NCBI GenBank assembly: GCA_014377145.1
Contig: JACMQE010000210.1
Span: 1-34,008 of the forward strand
Length of the DNA: 34,008 nucleotides
Reading direction: 5' to 3'
DNA from: Glaciimonas sp.
GTDB lineage: Bacteria > Pseudomonadota > Gammaproteobacteria > Burkholderiales > Burkholderiaceae
Part shown: positions 10,759 through 20,282 of the stretch, piece by piece
How the letters are laid out: each line of letters starts with the position of its first letter
Position numbering within the stretch: the stretch's first letter is position 1
The notes under the pieces: generated by a model
Databases searched by the model: none
Seen by the model: only the letters and a program-made list of their open reading frames with translations
What the model was told of the DNA's origin: nothing
Translations under genes and position numbers: made by a program

Positions 10759-11466
10759 ATGTCCACAGATCACGCATCAGAAACAAATGACGAGCCGATG
10801 TCGGCACGTATCCGGGCCCGCATCAAGATTGCTGGGGTCCGTTTTCATGCCAATGACAATATCGCGCAATTTATCAAAGTGGGTGAGTTGGAGACTTTGC
10901 AGGCCGAGGTAGAAAGTAAGTTATCCAGCGTTTTGCAAAGCCTCGTCATTGACGTTGAAAGTGACCATAACACGCAAGATACAGCTTGCCGGGTCGCGAA
11001 AATGTACATTCAGGAAGTGTTTCGTGGCCGCTATCAAGCACCACCGCCAGTGACTGAATTTCCGAATGTAGAGCAGTTAAATGAGCTGATGATCGTCGGT
11101 CCGATTAATGTACGCAGCGCTTGTTCGCACCATTTTTGTCCGATTATGGGGAAAGTCTGGATTGGGGTGATGCCTAACGAGCATTCCAACCTGATCGGCT
11201 TATCCAAGTATGCCCGGCTAATTGAATGGGTCATGAGCCGACCGCAGATTCAGGAAGAAGCAGTGTCGCAAGTGGCGCAGTTGCTGATGGAAAAGCTGAA
11301 ACCGGATGGTCTGGCCATCGTGATGGAGGCTGATCACTTTTGCATGAGTTGGCGCGGCGTCAAGGATACGGACGCAAAAATGATCAATAGCGTGATGCGT
11401 GGCTCATTCCTGAGCGACCCTAATTTACGGCGCGAATTTTTAGCCCTAATAGCCAAGCAAGGATAA
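10759..11466 (+). CDS. folE: GTP cyclohydrolase I
   Basis: The 235-residue enzyme converts GTP to 7,8-dihydroneopterin triphosphate, the first step of tetrahydrofolate (and possibly pterin cofactor) synthesis, in the cytoplasm. The family core is clear: HNTQDTACRVAKMYIQEVF, GPINVRSACSHHFCPIMGKV, then SKYARLIEWVMSRPQ and HFCMSWRGVKDTD. The expected zinc ligands are visible as Cys122, His125 and Cys195. It belongs to the divergent FolE type with CSHHFCP in place of the enteric CEHHF. The N-terminal 35 residues are variable, and no strong Shine-Dalgarno marks the ATG, so a start slightly downstream (Met14) is possible. A BLUF gene follows directly, now dead. The enzyme itself has no lesion. Confidence 0.95.
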   Translation: MSTDHASETNDEPMSARIRARIKIAGVRFHANDNIAQFIKVGELETLQAEVESKLSSVLQSLVIDVESDHNTQDTACRVAKMYIQEVFRGRYQAPPPVTEFPNVEQLNELMIVGPINVRSACSHHFCPIMGKVWIGVMPNEHSNLIGLSKYARLIEWVMSRPQIQEEAVSQVAQLLMEKLKPDGLAIVMEADHFCMSWRGVKDTDAKMINSVMRGSFLSDPNLRREFLALIAKQG

Positions 11467-11470
11467 AATT

Positions 11471-11894
11471 CTGATCCGTCTGATTTATGTCAGTACTGCC
11501 GCTAAGCAAGTCAATCACGAGACGATTGAAAAAATTCTTGAATCGTCCCGTAAGAATAATCCTTCCAATGGTATTACTGGGGTACTTTGCTATGATCATA
11601 TTATGTTTATGCAAGCGCTGGAAGGTGGCCGTTAGCAAATCAATCTTTATACACACGCTTGCAGCAGGACCCGCGCCATACGAAGCTGACCTTGCTAAGC
11701 ACTCTGAAATAGAATATTTTCTCTATCCGGGTTGGACCATGAGCAAAATTCGCCTCGATCGCATCAATCTGTCGTTATTACTGAAATATTCAACCAATGC
11801 AACGTTCAATCCATATGCAGCGCCTGGTAGTATGACATTTGCATTGCTAGGAGAGTTAACCGCAACGGGTTGCTTTTCTTCGCGGGAGGCTTAA
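11471..11894 (+). pseudogene. BLUF-domain blue-light sensor gene, decayed
   Basis: Relic of a short BLUF protein (flavin-binding blue-light sensor) overlapping the region just after folE. The first frame reads LIRLIYVSTAAKQVNHETIE, KILESSRKNNPSNGITGVL, CYDHIMFMQALEGGR and then meets TAG at 11633-11635. The conserved Tyr of RLIYVS, the Asn and the Gln of MFMQ that make the flavin hydrogen-bond network are still visible. Two frame changes follow: SLYTRLQQDPRHTKLTLL, then FLYPGWTMSKIRLD, LSLLLKY, FNPYAAPGSMTFALLGEL. There is no ATG at the expected start; CTG or ATT stands there. So start loss, one stop and two frameshifts. The folE-BLUF order suggests the pair was once co-transcribed. Confidence 0.85.
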
Positions 11895-11936
11895 CAAAAT
11901 GAGGGACAAGCGCTTCTGGTGTCCCCCATTTTGTTA
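11892..11936. terminator. Terminator between convergent folE/BLUF and yfcH-like genes
   Basis: TAACAAAATG and CATTTTGTTA, then GGGACA and TGTCCC after one mismatch, form a long stem closing on an 11-base loop. It lies between the stop of the BLUF relic and the end of the opposite-strand epimerase gene, so it can serve both directions. Confidence 0.8.
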
Positions 11937-11961
11937 ATTGAATCAGTTTTACCATCCGGCA

Positions 11962-12858
11962 TCAACCGACCAGATCGACCAATGCATCTTCAAGTTTAGG
12001 ATGCAAGAAGTGATAACCTAATCTGGTTATGTTAACCGGCATCACCTTTTGTCCTTCTAACAGTAAATAAGCACGCTCGGTCAGTACTAGTCGCAATATC
12101 CAGGCCGGGGCGATAAAACATGCCGGACGATGCAGTGCTCGGGCTAATTTTTCGGTAAAAGTGCGGTTAGTGGCGGGTTCCGGCGCGGTCATATTGAACG
12201 GCCCGGATGCATGCGTGCTATGCAACAGCACCAACACCATCGCCACATAATCATCAATGTGCACCCAACTCATCCATTGATGGCCGTCTCCCAGCCGTGC
12301 TCCAAGACCGAGTTTAAATGGTTTTAGCATTTTTCCCAATATACCGCCAGAGCGATCCAGTACCAGACCTGTTCGCAGCAGACATACTCTAACGTCCATT
12401 GCCACTGCTTTTTGTGCGGCTTGTTCCCACGCTACGCATAATGCAGCGCCGAAATCGGTAGCAGCGGGGCTTGCTTCATCCATTTCCTTATTACCGTCAT
12501 CGCCATAGTAACCTACCGCAGAACCGCTTAACAGAACATTGGGCTTTTGATGACAGGCATCGATCCGTTTAAGCAACGATTCGGTCAATGTGACGCGACT
12601 TTGCCATAGAAGTTCTTTACGTTTCGGGGTCCAACGTGCATCGACAATCGGCTCTCCAGCCAAATTAATAACGGCGTCGAATACCTCCCCACTTTGCCAA
12701 TCATCAAGCGAGCCGAAGGCATGCACCGCAACCCCACATTTTTCTTTTATCGTACCAGGTTGGCGACTAAGGACGGTTATTTCATGGCCTGCCTGAAGTA
12801 GTACTTTACAGAGGCGCTGACCAATCAGCCCTGTTCCTCCTGTTATCAGGATACGCAT
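11962..12858 (-). CDS. yfcH: TIGR01777 family NAD(P)-dependent epimerase-like protein (YfcH-like)
   Basis: A 298-residue extended short-chain dehydrogenase/epimerase-fold protein, the usual length for the YfcH/TIGR01777 family. The N-terminal nucleotide-binding motif is GGTGLIGQRL (residues 7-16). VINLAGEPIVDARWTPKRK and LLSGSAVGYYGD, with the candidate catalytic Tyr, are family signatures, as are MSWVHIDDYVAM and GPFNMTAPEPATNRTF. The start is supported by AGAGGAG about nine bases upstream. Its substrate is not established for the family; E. coli yfcH is also uncharacterised in detail. It is convergent with folE and has no lesion. The DNA upstream (beyond 12858) is the transposase relic, so its promoter lies in a short 130-base stretch. 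Confidence 0.9.
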   Translation of the reverse strand: MRILITGGTGLIGQRLCKVLLQAGHEITVLSRQPGTIKEKCGVAVHAFGSLDDWQSGEVFDAVINLAGEPIVDARWTPKRKELLWQSRVTLTESLLKRIDACHQKPNVLLSGSAVGYYGDDGNKEMDEASPAATDFGAALCVAWEQAAQKAVAMDVRVCLLRTGLVLDRSGGILGKMLKPFKLGLGARLGDGHQWMSWVHIDDYVAMVLVLLHSTHASGPFNMTAPEPATNRTFTEKLARALHRPACFIAPAWILRLVLTERAYLLLEGQKVMPVNITRLGYHFLHPKLEDALVDLVG

Positions 12859-13008
12859 GTTGGGATGCTCCTCTCCGAATTACACAAATTAATGGATTAA
12901 GTGGACTAATGATCTGAACAAACGCAACCAATGGAAATTGCACAAGCCAAGCACGTTCTGAGATATTATGATCATGGAATGCAGCGTAAAGGTGTTTCTT
13001 AGAGGTAA

Positions 13009-13554
13009 TATCATGCGCGTATCGGCATCGTAGGCCTTGTCGGCTAATACCATCGGCGCTGTTAATTCAGAGAACAGCACTCCGGCTCCCTCAAGCTCAG
13101 AACGCTGACCTTGTATTTTATACAAATTCACAGGGTTAAATAGCGTATCTACAGCGGTGTAAATTTTGGTGCTCAAAGCGCTGTTGTAACGACCAATCGC
13201 CTTACGGGTTCTTTTTGGACGTCCGTCATACCTGCGCTATGTTGAGGAATTTCTACTGTATCGTATTATCTATCATCGCGTATTCGTTATTGGCGGCTTG
13301 CGACAAGTGATCGAACATCTTCTTCCAAGCACCGGTCACCGTCCACCGACTAAAGCGCGTATATCGCGTTTTCACAAACCAAATCGTTCCGAAAAGTTAC
13401 GCCAAGGCGTTTTTACACAATAGCTATACAGCACCGCTTCAACAAATAAACGATTGTCTTCCGCTGCCTCGCCGACATCGCCTGCTTTCGCGGGCAAGAG
13501 CCCTTTTATTTGCTCCCATTGCGCATCGTCTAGACCGTAACATCCCGTTGTCAT
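13009..13554 (-). pseudogene. IS5-family transposase, 5' and middle part, decayed
   Basis: Relic of a DDE transposase of the IS5 family (IS427/IS1031-like). The minus-strand start reads MTTGCYGLDDAQWEQIKGLL, AGDVGEAAEDNRLFVEAVL and PWRNFSERFG, the standard N-terminal domain. A shifted middle part carries YTRFSRW, NEYAMIDNTI (with the first catalytic Asp) and later TKIYTAVDTLFNPVNLY, then VLADKAYDAD with the second catalytic Asp. Stops and frameshifts break it at 13372 and 13177. After AYDAD the homology ends, and the C-terminal part with the catalytic Glu is missing. No inverted repeats could be defined, so element borders are unknown. Confidence 0.85.
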
Positions 13555-13805
13555 TTCTTGCAGCTTCTCATCACATACTGTTCAATAGCAGTTTTAGCGA
13601 GAGTTCACAAGCCTGGTAATTATATATAGGGATATGCGCTAATGGCGTAACCGTAAAAGGCCGCTGGATCAGAGAAATGGTACGCAGATTTAATCTTATG
13701 GTCTCGAAAATAACAACACAACTTGCGAACGGGTGATTCTATAATAACAGAAGAACCAGAGCCACTTTTCGTCGTTCAGGTTTGCCCCTTCATCTGGAAC
13801 CAATG

Positions 13806-15060
13806 AAACCATACAAACTCCCCGAGCAATGCGTGATGCTGTTGTATTTAGGCCGCTGGCTGATTCTGTCTACTATTGACAGGAGCTGCCTCGTGCACCT
13901 TATTAGTATCCCTCGATTGGGCCACCAATAGGCGTATTTCGCACCCTTGGTTGTTATGGTTGCTGCCGTTGCCGGGTTGCTCGTTGGATTGGTCTATCAC
14001 CATTTTGGTAAATCCGTTGAGGGCGGGAATAACCTGTTAATTGATGAAATCCATGATCCCAAACGGATCGTGCCAAAGCGCATGGCCCCGTTGATTTTGG
14101 TTGACACTGTCGTCACGCATCTATTCGGCGGCTCGGCTGGCCGCAAGGGTACAGCGGTGCAAATGGGCGGCGCGCTAGCCGATATGGTGACACGTATTTG
14201 CAGATTTGCAAAAAGAAGATCGTCGTATCTTGCTGATTGCTGGTATCAGTGCCGGGTTTGCATCGGTATTCGGTAAGCTATTGTGCCGGTGCTGTATTTG
14301 GGTTGGAGGTGTTGGCGATTGGACGTTTGCGTTATGACGCGATTTCCCCCTGTTTTATGGCCGCCATTGTTGCCGATCAACTGCCCGGATTACTGAATGT
14401 GCACCATACACAATATGCGATTTCATTTATACCGCACATCAGTTTATTGGTGCTGGGAGCAACGCTAATGGCTGGCATCGTGTTTGGTTTGGTTGGAATG
14501 TTTTTTGCCACGGGGACGCATACGCTGTCGCGCGTATTGAAGCGCTGGATCACTTACGCGCCGATGCAGCTTTTCGTGGGTGGTGTGGTCGTAGCATTGG
14601 CAGCTACTTTGCTGACCACTGATAAGTATCTCGGTCTGGGCATTCCAAGAGTTGTTGCCGCATTTTCGCAATCGCTACCCACTTATGATTTCTTCGGCAA
14701 AATGCTGTTTACGATCATGATATTGGCATCCGGCTTTAAGGGTGGTGAAGTTACGCCGCTGTTTGATATCGGCTCAACGCCAGGTAATGCGCTCAGTTAT
14801 GTGCTGGCGTTACCTTTGCCAGTATTAGCCGGGCTCGGCTTTGTCGCGGTGTTTGCAGGCGCTGCAAACACCGCGATCGCATCGCGACCATCATGGCAAT
14901 CGAATTGTTTAGACCGGGGATTGGGCCGTTGGCCGCTTTAGCATGTGTCGAGAGTTATTTATTTTCCGGTTACGCTGGTATTTACCATCCGCAGCGTGTC
15001 GGTGAGGGCAAATTCTTGCACTTGTCAGAGGGGGGGTGTTTGCCGAGAATCTTTCACTTT
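13806..15060 (+). pseudogene. ClC-family chloride channel/antiporter gene, decayed
   Basis: Relic of a ClC chloride channel or proton/chloride antiporter (about 400 residues). In order the pieces read [165 protein letters not shown] and SYLFSGYAGIYHPQRV. The N-terminal helix meets a stop at 13928; frame changes occur near 14200, 14275 and 14880. The gating glutamate of the selectivity loop (family GREG) is Lys here (codon AAG at 14145-14147), so even the unbroken part is altered at the key residue. The 3' end is uncertain. Confidence 0.9.
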
Positions 15061-15204
15061 TGTAAGAAAATGGCAGAAAAACTCCCAGAAAAAATGGTGC
15101 AGCCACGAAAAAATTCACGGTTAAGTTACAAAAATTTGACATATTTAGAGCGGATTAGCGCACTGTTAACGATAGTTAAAAGAATTTACGTACGGCATCC
15201 AGCA

Positions 15205-16415
15205 CTAATTCGGTCCAATGCTGCCGAACAAATCTTCTTCTACCGTTTTTACAGTCGGCACCACCGCCGCAATTTGCCGTCGTAATAAGCCGACGCCGCT
15301 TGATCTGCCGGTAAAAAATGTGGTGTCAATCGCCCGTACTTTGACTCCCGCATCACTTAACAGTTTAGCCACTGTATCTTCTACTGATGACACCAAATGC
15401 ACGATGCTAGCGTTAAATCCAATACGCTTGAGCAGGATGGGTTTGCTTGACGATATTTTTGCCAATGTCAGTTTTATTGTTTCTGCATCTGATAGCGCAA
15501 TTTTGCTTTCTCCTACTTTCATCGCCAGCCAATGTCCAGCACGCTGCTCAACTAGATCTAACAAGCGATCGAACTTGTCACGTTCGCGCACATCGCGCGC
15601 AACATTCTTCAGTTGCTCCGCCATTCTGCGCGTGTAAATTAGATTAATGGTGTGCCAGGTTGCTAGATTGAAGTAGTAGCTCGAAGGGACTTCGCTATTA
15701 TTCGTCAGCGGGCTACTCAGGCCTAGCTGCGGCATAACGCTCGACAGATTCAAATATTTATCAAAATCCGTACTACCAATGTGGATACCGCCAGTTGCCA
15801 GAATATCATCGCGATGATCCTGCTTTTTGGCCCAAGCAGGGGATAGCCGTACGAGCGAGAAATCAGAGGTTCCGCCACCAATGTCAGCAATTAATACCAG
15901 TTCTTCAAGGTTAATGGTCGATTCATATTCGAACGCGGCAGCAATTGGTTCGTACTGAAACGCAATATGCTTAAAACCTGCTACGCGAGCTATTTCTTCC
16001 AAGGTGGTTTGTGTGCGTTGGTTAGCGGCCCGATTGTCATCGACAAAGAACACTGGGTGACCCAGCACCAAGCTATCGAATTCCCGATCAGCGGACTGTT
16101 GCGCGCGGACTTTGAGTGCATTGATGAACTGCTCCAGCAAGGTACGGAAAGGCAGTGTCCTTCCTCACACTTCTGTCTGGCCGTTGATCAGAGTAAGCTT
16201 TTGAGGGAGCGCATTAATCGGCCTTCATAGCCCGCCAGATAGCCGGTCAACGCAGCGCGCCCAAAACTGAACAACTCATCTTCGGCATTTTAAAACACCA
16301 CAGATGGCAAAGTGACCTTGTCATCTTCCAACTGCAGCAAAGTGGACTGCCCGGGACGACTCCAGCCGACGGTAGAATTTGACATGCCGAAATCTACACC
16401 GCAAGCATTCGACAT
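15205..16415 (-). pseudogene. yegD: Hsp70-like (YegD type) chaperone gene, 5' part broken
   Basis: Relic of a YegD-type Hsp70 homologue, an actin/Hsp70-fold ATPase without the substrate-binding domain. Minus-strand ATG at 16413-16415 opens MSNACGVDFGMSNSTVGWS, where the phosphate-1 loop normally reads DFGTSNS. An in-frame TAA lies at codon 42 (16290-16292), followed by DELFSFGRAALTGYLAGYEG, a frame change and a TGA. From about 16160 a 311-codon frame is open to the end and holds ADREFDSLVLGHPVFF, EPIAAAFEYE, ADIGGGTSDFSLVRL (phosphate-2 loop) and TGRSSGVGLLRR (adenosine loop). This C-terminal part lacks the first ATP-binding loop and a proper start, so it should be inactive. Divergent from the RIO kinase gene. 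Confidence 0.88.
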
Positions 16416-16696
16416 GTATCTTCCTTAAATATAAAAACGGGCACAATCATAGGGCAAAGTATCAATTGACGTTAAAACAGGCGCTGCTTTTTTAAGCAAA
16501 ATAGAGGCACCATAAGCGATTGTTGTTTTTAAGTAGGTGTTTTATTCTTAGGAATGAGTGTGCAGCATAAACCAGAAGCGTATTTACACGTAGCGACGCC
16601 TAGTGCGGTACTTCTTACCCCACCGTTTGCAGTATTGCGCCATACTTGCCTTTTTATGCCTTAATATGCGATCTCAGAATCGTCATTCATGTAAAT

Positions 16697-17548
16697 ATGA
16701 AAACCCCAAAAAGAATTCAACCGTTAGTAGAAGAGGGCTTGGTCGATGAGGTCGTTCGGCAACTGATGAGTGGCAAAGAGGCAACTGTTTACGTCGTGCG
16801 CTGCGGCGAAGAAATCCGCTGTGCCAAGGTCTACAAAGATGCGAACCAGCGTAGCTTTCGTCAAAATGTGTCGTATCAAGAGGGACGCAAAGTTAAAAAT
16901 AGCCGTCAGGCCCGCGCAATGGAAAAAGGCAGTCGTTATGGCCGCAAGATGCAGGAAGAAGTATGGCAGAATGCTGAGGTTGACGCCTTATACCGTCTTG
17001 CTGCTGCTGGCGTACGCGTGCCGCAGCCGTTTATTTGCTTTGAAGGTGTGCTGCTGATGGAGCTGGTTACCGACGCGGCTGGTAATGCCGCAGCGCGACT
17101 TAATGATATCGAAATGAGCGAACAACAAGCGCTGGAATACCATGCCGCCTTGTTGCGTGAAGTGGTATTGATGCTGTGCGCCGGAATAATTCATGGCGAC
17201 TTGTCCGAATACAATATTCTGGTGGATGCGCACGGACCGGTGATTATCGATTTGCCGCAAGCGGTCGACGCCGCTGGCAACACCGGCGCTGCTGATATGT
17301 TAGAGCGCGACGTTAATAATTTAGCTACTTATTTCGGTCAGTTCGCTCCACAATTGCTGCGCACGCAATACGGCAAGGAAATGTGGGCCTTGTATCTGGC
17401 GGGCCTGTTACATCCGGACGTTAAACTGACTGGCAAAATCGCTTTTAACCACAAGGTCGTTGATGTCGGTGCCGTAGTGCGTGAAATTGCAATGGCGCGG
17501 GAAGAAGAGAACGAACGTCGCCGCGCCCAATATGAGGCGGAGCATTAA
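16697..17548 (+). CDS. RIO-type serine/threonine protein kinase
   Basis: A 283-residue cytoplasmic kinase of the bacterial RIO group (like Pseudomonas PA4780). The start chosen is the Met of MKTPKRIQPLVEEGLVDEV; an in-frame ATG 17 codons earlier gives a hydrophobic extension not expected in the family. The nucleotide loop reads SGKEATVYVV near residue 32, with the Lys of CAKVYKD about 20 residues later. The flexible-loop segment with SFRQNVSYQEGRK is typical of RIO1. The catalytic loop is GIIHGDLSEYNIL, and the metal-binding loop is VIIDLPQAVD, where Asp-Leu-Pro replaces DFG as usual in RIO. No lesion. In eukaryotes RIO1 matures the small ribosomal subunit; the bacterial role is less clear and may relate to stress or envelope. 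No operon partner is seen. Confidence 0.93.
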   Translation: MKTPKRIQPLVEEGLVDEVVRQLMSGKEATVYVVRCGEEIRCAKVYKDANQRSFRQNVSYQEGRKVKNSRQARAMEKGSRYGRKMQEEVWQNAEVDALYRLAAAGVRVPQPFICFEGVLLMELVTDAAGNAAARLNDIEMSEQQALEYHAALLREVVLMLCAGIIHGDLSEYNILVDAHGPVIIDLPQAVDAAGNTGAADMLERDVNNLATYFGQFAPQLLRTQYGKEMWALYLAGLLHPDVKLTGKIAFNHKVVDVGAVVREIAMAREEENERRRAQYEAEH

Positions 17549-17816
17549 CTTAATATTGCCAGACAATCTGAGGAGGCCTCACCGATTCCCATTAACGCCG
17601 TTTGGCTCCCTACAATATCCGTTTTACTAAGATTTACACATAATTTCCAGCAAGGCATGCCGACGAAGATCGGTACGCTAGTACGGCTAAGAGAGCACAA
17701 CGCCGCTTGGGCGATTTTGCGTAAGTCCTATTTATATATCCACCGGCATGGTAGTGATGCCGCCATCCCCTGGTAATTCCTAGAAATTAAAGGGATGACA
17801 ATAAAATTGGTCAATT

Positions 17817-18470
17817 ATGTCCCTGCCTACTTCTATCCTCCATCAGTCTCAGGACCACGCTGCTGCGGGCGGTGATAACCCTGTATTTACCACTTGCATT
17901 GCTGAAGACCTGGTCACACACGATTGGTCGTATCAAACTAACTTTGTACTCGCAGAACTAGTGCTGACTCTTGACGCCGAGTGCCGTGCGCGTGTAACCC
18001 AAGGCGGATTAGCCCGCGCGGAGGTCGGTCGTGGCAAAGGTCAGGCAGTTGAAGCAGGAATTCGAGGCGATTATATTCAGTGGCTAGACGCCGGACAATC
18101 TGCTGCAGGCGATCATTATTTGCGCATCATGGAGACCCTCTGGCAGGAAATAAATCATACACTTTATCTGGGGCTGGAAGAGTTCGAAACGCATTTTGCT
18201 ATGTATCCTCCAGGTACCTTTTATCAGAAACATACCGATCGTTTTTGCGATGACGACCGCCGTACCTTATCGGTCATATTGTATCTGAATCCATGGTGGT
18301 TGCCAGATTATGGCGGGGCTTTGTGCCTGCACTTGAGGGATGCCGTCCATCAGGATATCTTGCCTTTAGCAGGTAGTCTGGCGCTGTTTCTCTCCGCGAA
18401 AATACCGCATGAAGTAGTGGCGGCAACCCGTGAACGTTTGTCACTGAGTGGCTGGTTTAAACGTCACTAA
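17817..18470 (+). CDS. 2-oxoglutarate/Fe(II)-dependent oxygenase (prolyl 4-hydroxylase-like)
   Basis: A 217-residue oxygenase of the 2OG-Fe(II) superfamily, close to the SM-20/prolyl-4-hydroxylase-like branch. The jelly-roll core starts at about residue 60. The iron ligands are visible: His139 and Asp141 in YQKHTDRF, and His198 in KIPHEVVAA. Arg207 in RERLSLSGWF is the expected 2-oxoglutarate-binding Arg. AMYPPGTFYQ and LSVILYLNPWWLPDYGGALC are family signatures. Known relatives hydroxylate Pro in proteins such as EF-Tu, but the substrate here is unknown. It has no lesion. The Shine-Dalgarno is weak; the first ATG is used because it gives the full N-terminus. It stands alone between the RIO kinase gene and a decayed region. 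Confidence 0.9.
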   Translation: MSLPTSILHQSQDHAAAGGDNPVFTTCIAEDLVTHDWSYQTNFVLAELVLTLDAECRARVTQGGLARAEVGRGKGQAVEAGIRGDYIQWLDAGQSAAGDHYLRIMETLWQEINHTLYLGLEEFETHFAMYPPGTFYQKHTDRFCDDDRRTLSVILYLNPWWLPDYGGALCLHLRDAVHQDILPLAGSLALFLSAKIPHEVVAATRERLSLSGWFKRH

Positions 18471-18813
18471 GTGCGCGTAAAGTAAGACAAATCTCTACTG
18501 GCTTTCAAGGCATCGTTAGTTTAAGGCAATCGCATCAAAAGTTGTTACTTTCTTTCAAGGACTTGCGAATGGTTTTGTAAACGATAAAAAATTGCGGTTC
18601 ATTTTTCCTTTTTATGATGAAAAACATAAAGGGAAAAATCAGATTTTGTAAATTTAACAGGGGAGCTTTTTCGACATGCCTGATCTAAGAATTGTTGGGC
18701 AGATAGATCACTTCCTGATATTTTTCTGTTGCGGTGTGTGCGGTCATATGTGCGCGAATTACTAGGATACTATTGAGATGTTGGGCTAAGCTAAGCTCGC
18801 TGGTTGCGGCAAG
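18471..18813. other. Stretch without a gene, containing one hairpin
   Basis: AT-rich spacer after the oxygenase gene. A hairpin at 18601-18639 (ATTTTTCC and TTATG arms against CATAA and GGAAAAAT) may be a weak terminator for the oxygenase gene, though it is 130 bases past the stop. Nothing else is recognised. Confidence 0.5.
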
Positions 18814-19064
18814 CTATTCTTCTGAAGAACTGCATTCCGCCCCATAATCCAACGGGCTTGTCCGAACCGAAAATTTGCACATTACTCTTTTCAATAGTTC
18901 GTCATCCTTAATAATATTGCGCAAATGCTGAGTAATTACCGAGCTTTTCTCTTGAGTAAATTGGTAATTTATTCTTGGCTCAGCCAAAGTCTAAGACCTT
19001 CAAGCCGGACAGTAACCTAATCGACATCTGTAAGTCCTAACTCTATGTTCTTTAAAAAGACCAT
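18814..19064 (-). pseudogene. RhuM-like virulence/DNA-binding protein fragment
   Basis: Minus-strand pieces resemble the N-terminal part of the RhuM family, proteins often found in accessory islands. VTVRLEGLRLWLSQE corresponds to the family VRL...WLxQ start, and FTQEKSSVITQHLRNIIKDD with ELLKRVMCKFSV matches the segment with KSVI, HI/HL, NI and GEL, then KFA. An early TAG, then a TAA after WLSQE with a change of frame, break it. It ends at TAG 18814-18816 after about 55 more residues of no clear homology. Only a fraction of the usual 330-residue protein remains. Assignment rests on this pattern alone. Confidence 0.45.
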
Positions 19065-19235
19065 ATGTCAACAAATTCAAATAGGATTCTATCCTGGCAC
19101 TTTTCACACAGGAATTTGAGATCAGGATAAGGCCTATTCAAAACTGAAAGAAAATAAGTCATCCCAGGTGGGAGGCGGCTATCACCTGGGATGACATTTC
19201 AACGGGTTGACGTACAGAAAAATGCTATTTTATAT

Positions 19236-20195
19236 TCATCTCCGCTTTAACCATGGAGACGAGGTACTCCAGAAAATAAGGCCTACGCCCAGGTAATTCT
19301 CTGCGTAGTTAGCAAACTCATGGCGTGTAAATGGTTTTTTTGTTTTGGGATTGGTATAGGTTAAAGTTGGTTCCTGCACGGTCATTGCTACTAAGCTGAG
19401 CTTGCCTTTGTATTGATGGAAAAACGGATAAGCATTTTTCATCTGTGCTTGTTTATTCGGTACGATGTCAGGACCACCAAGACCAACATGATTTCGTTGT
19501 GCAAAAGCAACCAGGCACGACATATATTTATGATCGTTATTCCATTCACATGGCCAAAAATTGACATATTGAATCACGTGCGATTGTTTAAATACCTTTT
19601 TGGCAAAAGCAAGGTTTTCTATTTCCGCGTTAAAATGTTTTTTGCAACTGAATCCAGTCTTGCCACGTTTTATATTTGGATCAATCGCAGTTTCCGGAAG
19701 GTTGACGCCAAATACGCGCCCATCAAATTTTTCTGCTAGCGCATTCAATAATTTGTGATGGTGTTGCAAAGCTGGGTTCCATTGCTAAGCAACCCAGCCA
19801 TAAACTACCGGCCTATTTTCACCCGAGTTGTCATACTGCGCGGTGATGCCACTTTTGTAGATCGAATCCTGTAGCAAATATTGCGGTACATTTTTATGCT
19901 TCGGTTCAAAAAATCGATCCTGAATCTGAATAAACAGTTTTTTGTTTAGCCTATTGAGATAGTTCAAATCTTGTTCAATTTGGGAGAAATCATACTCATC
20001 TTTTGCTTTTTCTAACGCACTCCAGTTATAAACAACTTGCATCCCTAATTTTTGAGTTTTGCATCAGTGTTTGAATTCCGGTTAAGTTATCGGAGCTGGT
20101 ATAAAGGAATTCTGTGGTCTAGCAGCCAAGGTGCTGGAAGATAGTGCGTAGAGCAGAACACTTCCGGCGAAGAGTAATTTGCTAGTTACATTCAT
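19236..20195 (-). pseudogene. Secreted protein of TIM-barrel glycosidase-like type, with amber stop and frameshift
   Basis: Minus-strand ATG at 20193-20195 opens a signal peptide (MNVTSKLLFAGSVLLYALS, then cleavage near STLAA). After a frame break comes LYTSSDNLTGIQTLMQNSK and, in a third frame, MQVVYNWSALEKAKDEYDFS, YLNRLNKKLFIQIQDRFFE, PVVYGWVA and then TAG at 19785-19787, in the place of Gln, since the frame goes on directly as QWNPALQHHHKLLNAL. The long tail has FDGRVFGVNLPETAID, VIQYVNFWPCEWNNDHKYM, GLGGPDIVPNKQAQMKNAYP and ends in YLGVGLIFWSTSSPWL. Conserved Glu (NLPETA) and Trp-rich strands suggest a glycoside-hydrolase-like barrel. I do not know a characterised member. Dead by one stop and about two frameshifts, otherwise nearly complete. 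Confidence 0.75.
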
Positions 20196-20282
20196 TTTTC
20201 TTACTTTTACGATTTTGAAAACGACTTAGGGCCGGTCCCCAATTAAGGCTATTGTAAAAAAGCTAAATTGGCATTAACGTCG

